From a virus: 22,958 nt of DNA. The notes below the pieces were generated by a model that did no database searches, was not told the DNA's origin, and was given only the letters and a program-made list of their open reading frames with translations. This document shows, in pieces, positions 21,973 to 22,958 of the stretch (the stretch's first letter is position 1; each line of letters opens with the position of its first letter). The translations under genes were made by a program, and so were the position numbers. The stretch is from IMG/VR virus record IMGVR_UViG_3300046028_002024, positions 1-22,958 of that record; one strand, 5' to 3'.

Positions 21973-22832
21973 GTCAACCTCCAATAACTACTAGGAGGTG
22001 ATTGATATTTAGTAAGGTCTGCATCAGGCAATAATTCTTTTATGGCTTTAGCGTAGGATATAGCACCATCACGGTGTACTTGTGTTAGTTTGTGTCCAGC
22101 AATCTCACTATCCTTTCCACCAGCCAATGTAACTATCTCAGCTAATATATCTTTGCGTGTTGCTTCTAGCTTCTTAATTTCTTCTGTTGCTGCAAGATAC
22201 AGTTCCAACATTGCTTCACATTGAAGTTGTTGGCGTTTATCTTCCAAATACTTTATACAGACTGGTGCTTCACGTTCCACAAGATACTTATTATAAAATG
22301 TTCTAAGTTCCGGTAAGTATTTATCAATAGCTAAAGGATTAAACCAAACTGTTTCTAGCATCTCTCCATGTGCAGACCATTGGTAGAAATGACACCATTC
22401 CCTACCAGTAACTAACAACTGTATTTGTATTTGCATCCAGTAATGCGTTTGGTAGTCTATGCTTTTAAACTCTGGTGGGTTTTTGTCACGCAAACCATAT
22501 GGGCATTTAATTTCAATTAAACCGTCAGTATCGATCAAACCATCTGGTGATGCTCCAAGCCAATCTTCATAAGTATGAAAACCAGTTTCTACTACTTTTT
22601 TATCAAACTTCAATTCGTAATCAGCTAAAGCATTGGGTTCGTTATACGTTCCATAGCTAGTCGCTGGATTACCAGTAAACTCACTTGGATAGCCATGATA
22701 ATCACGAACCATGTTACGCATAACATCTTCACGTTTCATAAATGGCGACAATCCTAGAATTGCACCAACATTACTACCAGTTATACGACCTTTGCGTTTT
22801 TCAAACCATTCTTCTGTACGTTGTTGTTCCAT
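21969..22832 (-). CDS. YqaJ/lambda-exonuclease-type recombination nuclease
   Basis: 287 residues. RTEEWFEKRKGRITGSNVGA opening, AILGLSPF, SYGTYNEPNALADYE (with E65 in the helix), then GASPDGLIDTDGLIEIKCPY (D97, E107, K109) and YWMQIQIQLLVTG, giving the D-(E)XK plus Q motif order of viral alkaline exonucleases. Its C-terminal ~90 residues form a helical extension. Expected to digest one strand of dsDNA ends for recombination. The upstream neighbour ends like an SSB, so the pair could work with an annealing protein, which is not in the window. Confidence 0.88.
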   Translation of the reverse strand: MEQQRTEEWFEKRKGRITGSNVGAILGLSPFMKREDVMRNMVRDYHGYPSEFTGNPATSYGTYNEPNALADYELKFDKKVVETGFHTYEDWLGASPDGLIDTDGLIEIKCPYGLRDKNPPEFKSIDYQTHYWMQIQIQLLVTGREWCHFYQWSAHGEMLETVWFNPLAIDKYLPELRTFYNKYLVEREAPVCIKYLEDKRQQLQCEAMLELYLAATEEIKKLEATRKDILAEIVTLAGGKDSEIAGHKLTQVHRDGAISYAKAIKELLPDADLTKYQSPPSSYWRLT

Positions 22833-22864
22833 TTTTATTTACTCTTATAGTTATAATTAAAAAT

Positions 22865-22878
22865 ACACATCCTTGTGC
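22865..22878 (-). promoter_or_regulatory. Intergenic hairpin with AGGA loop, copy 2
   Basis: CACA (22866-22869) / TGTG (22874-22877) plus a closing G-U pair on the minus strand, loop AGGA, followed by ATTTTTAATT. The 12-base core is identical to 16680-16691. It lies 11 bases after the stop of the SSB-like gene and upstream of the exonuclease gene. Stem is short, so as a terminator it would be weak. Confidence 0.5.
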
Positions 22879-22888
22879 GTTTGGTTAT

Positions 22889-22958
22889 TTACCAGGGTAT
22901 AGAATCAATATCAACAACACTGGGTTCAGCAGATACTTCTTCTTTAACTGGTGCAGAT
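22889..22958 (-). CDS. C-terminus of a probable single-stranded DNA-binding protein (partial)
   Basis: The last 22 residues of a minus-strand gene that enters from the right edge: polar, acidic, ending VVDIDSIPW. Bacterial and phage SSBs end in an acidic tip such as DDDIPF that binds partner proteins; the DIDSIPW end, followed at once by a recombination exonuclease gene, suggests SSB. The OB-fold is outside the window, so this rests on the tip and context only. Confidence 0.5.
   Translation of the reverse strand, partial: SAPVKEEVSAEPSVVDIDSIPW

Noticed and set aside
1-22958. tRNA genes, integrase, transposase or attachment sites
   Set aside because: None recognised when reading both strands; tRNA detection by eye is limited, so a scan would be needed to exclude a small one.

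Overview
The window is part of a double-stranded DNA tailed phage (Caudoviricetes) genome or prophage-like contig. Genes are tightly packed, and most junctions are ATGA or TAATG start/stop overlaps. It is AT-rich and made of two convergent blocks: virion and lysis genes on the + strand (1-12963) and mostly small accessory plus DNA-metabolism genes on the - strand (13005-22958). An i-spanin with a nested lipoprotein o-spanin implies a Gram-negative host. An SU10-type adaptor, a nozzle-like protein and a run of candidate ejection proteins point to a short-tailed (podovirus-like) virion. Terminase, portal and major capsid genes are not in the window. The host species cannot be named from this sequence.

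Left block, in order: the end of a structural gene; a tail fibre with a very glycine-rich C-terminus; two small tail-associated proteins; a lysis cassette without an endolysin (holin-like protein, Rz-like i-spanin, and an Rz1-like o-spanin in another frame); a repeat-containing structural protein; the adaptor; a tail-collar-like fibre with three HxH motifs; a four-cysteine protein; a long nozzle-like protein; a jelly-roll-like fibre; a GNAT-like protein; a small protein; four low-complexity or helical candidate internal virion/ejection proteins; a protein with an ADP-ribosyltransferase-like domain; and a small basic protein. A strong hairpin plus T-tract closes this block at 12980-13006.

Right block, read leftward from its upstream end: the C-terminus of a probable SSB; a YqaJ/lambda-exo-type exonuclease; then a five-gene cassette (IbrA-like PAPS-reductase-family PP-loop protein, EctC-like cupin, IbrB-like ParB-fold protein, a conserved uncharacterised protein, and a 75-aa protein that looks like a detached IbrA C-terminal domain); an SF2 helicase; a VRR-NUC-like nuclease; small proteins; an intrinsic terminator at 16141-16167; and finally a run of very small ATGA-coupled ORFs, including an HTH protein, a four-cysteine protein, Ea22-like modular proteins and a lipoprotein.

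The part that deserves most attention is 19211-21972. The EctC-like cupin keeps the iron-ligand and catalytic-site pattern of ectoine synthase, but no ectA or ectB is present, and it lies inside an IbrA/IbrB-type operon between recombination and helicase genes. I infer an uncharacterised nucleic-acid or small-molecule modification or regulatory system rather than osmolyte synthesis. Second is the ADP-ribosyltransferase-like gene at the end of the ejection-protein cluster, which may encode a virion-delivered effector.
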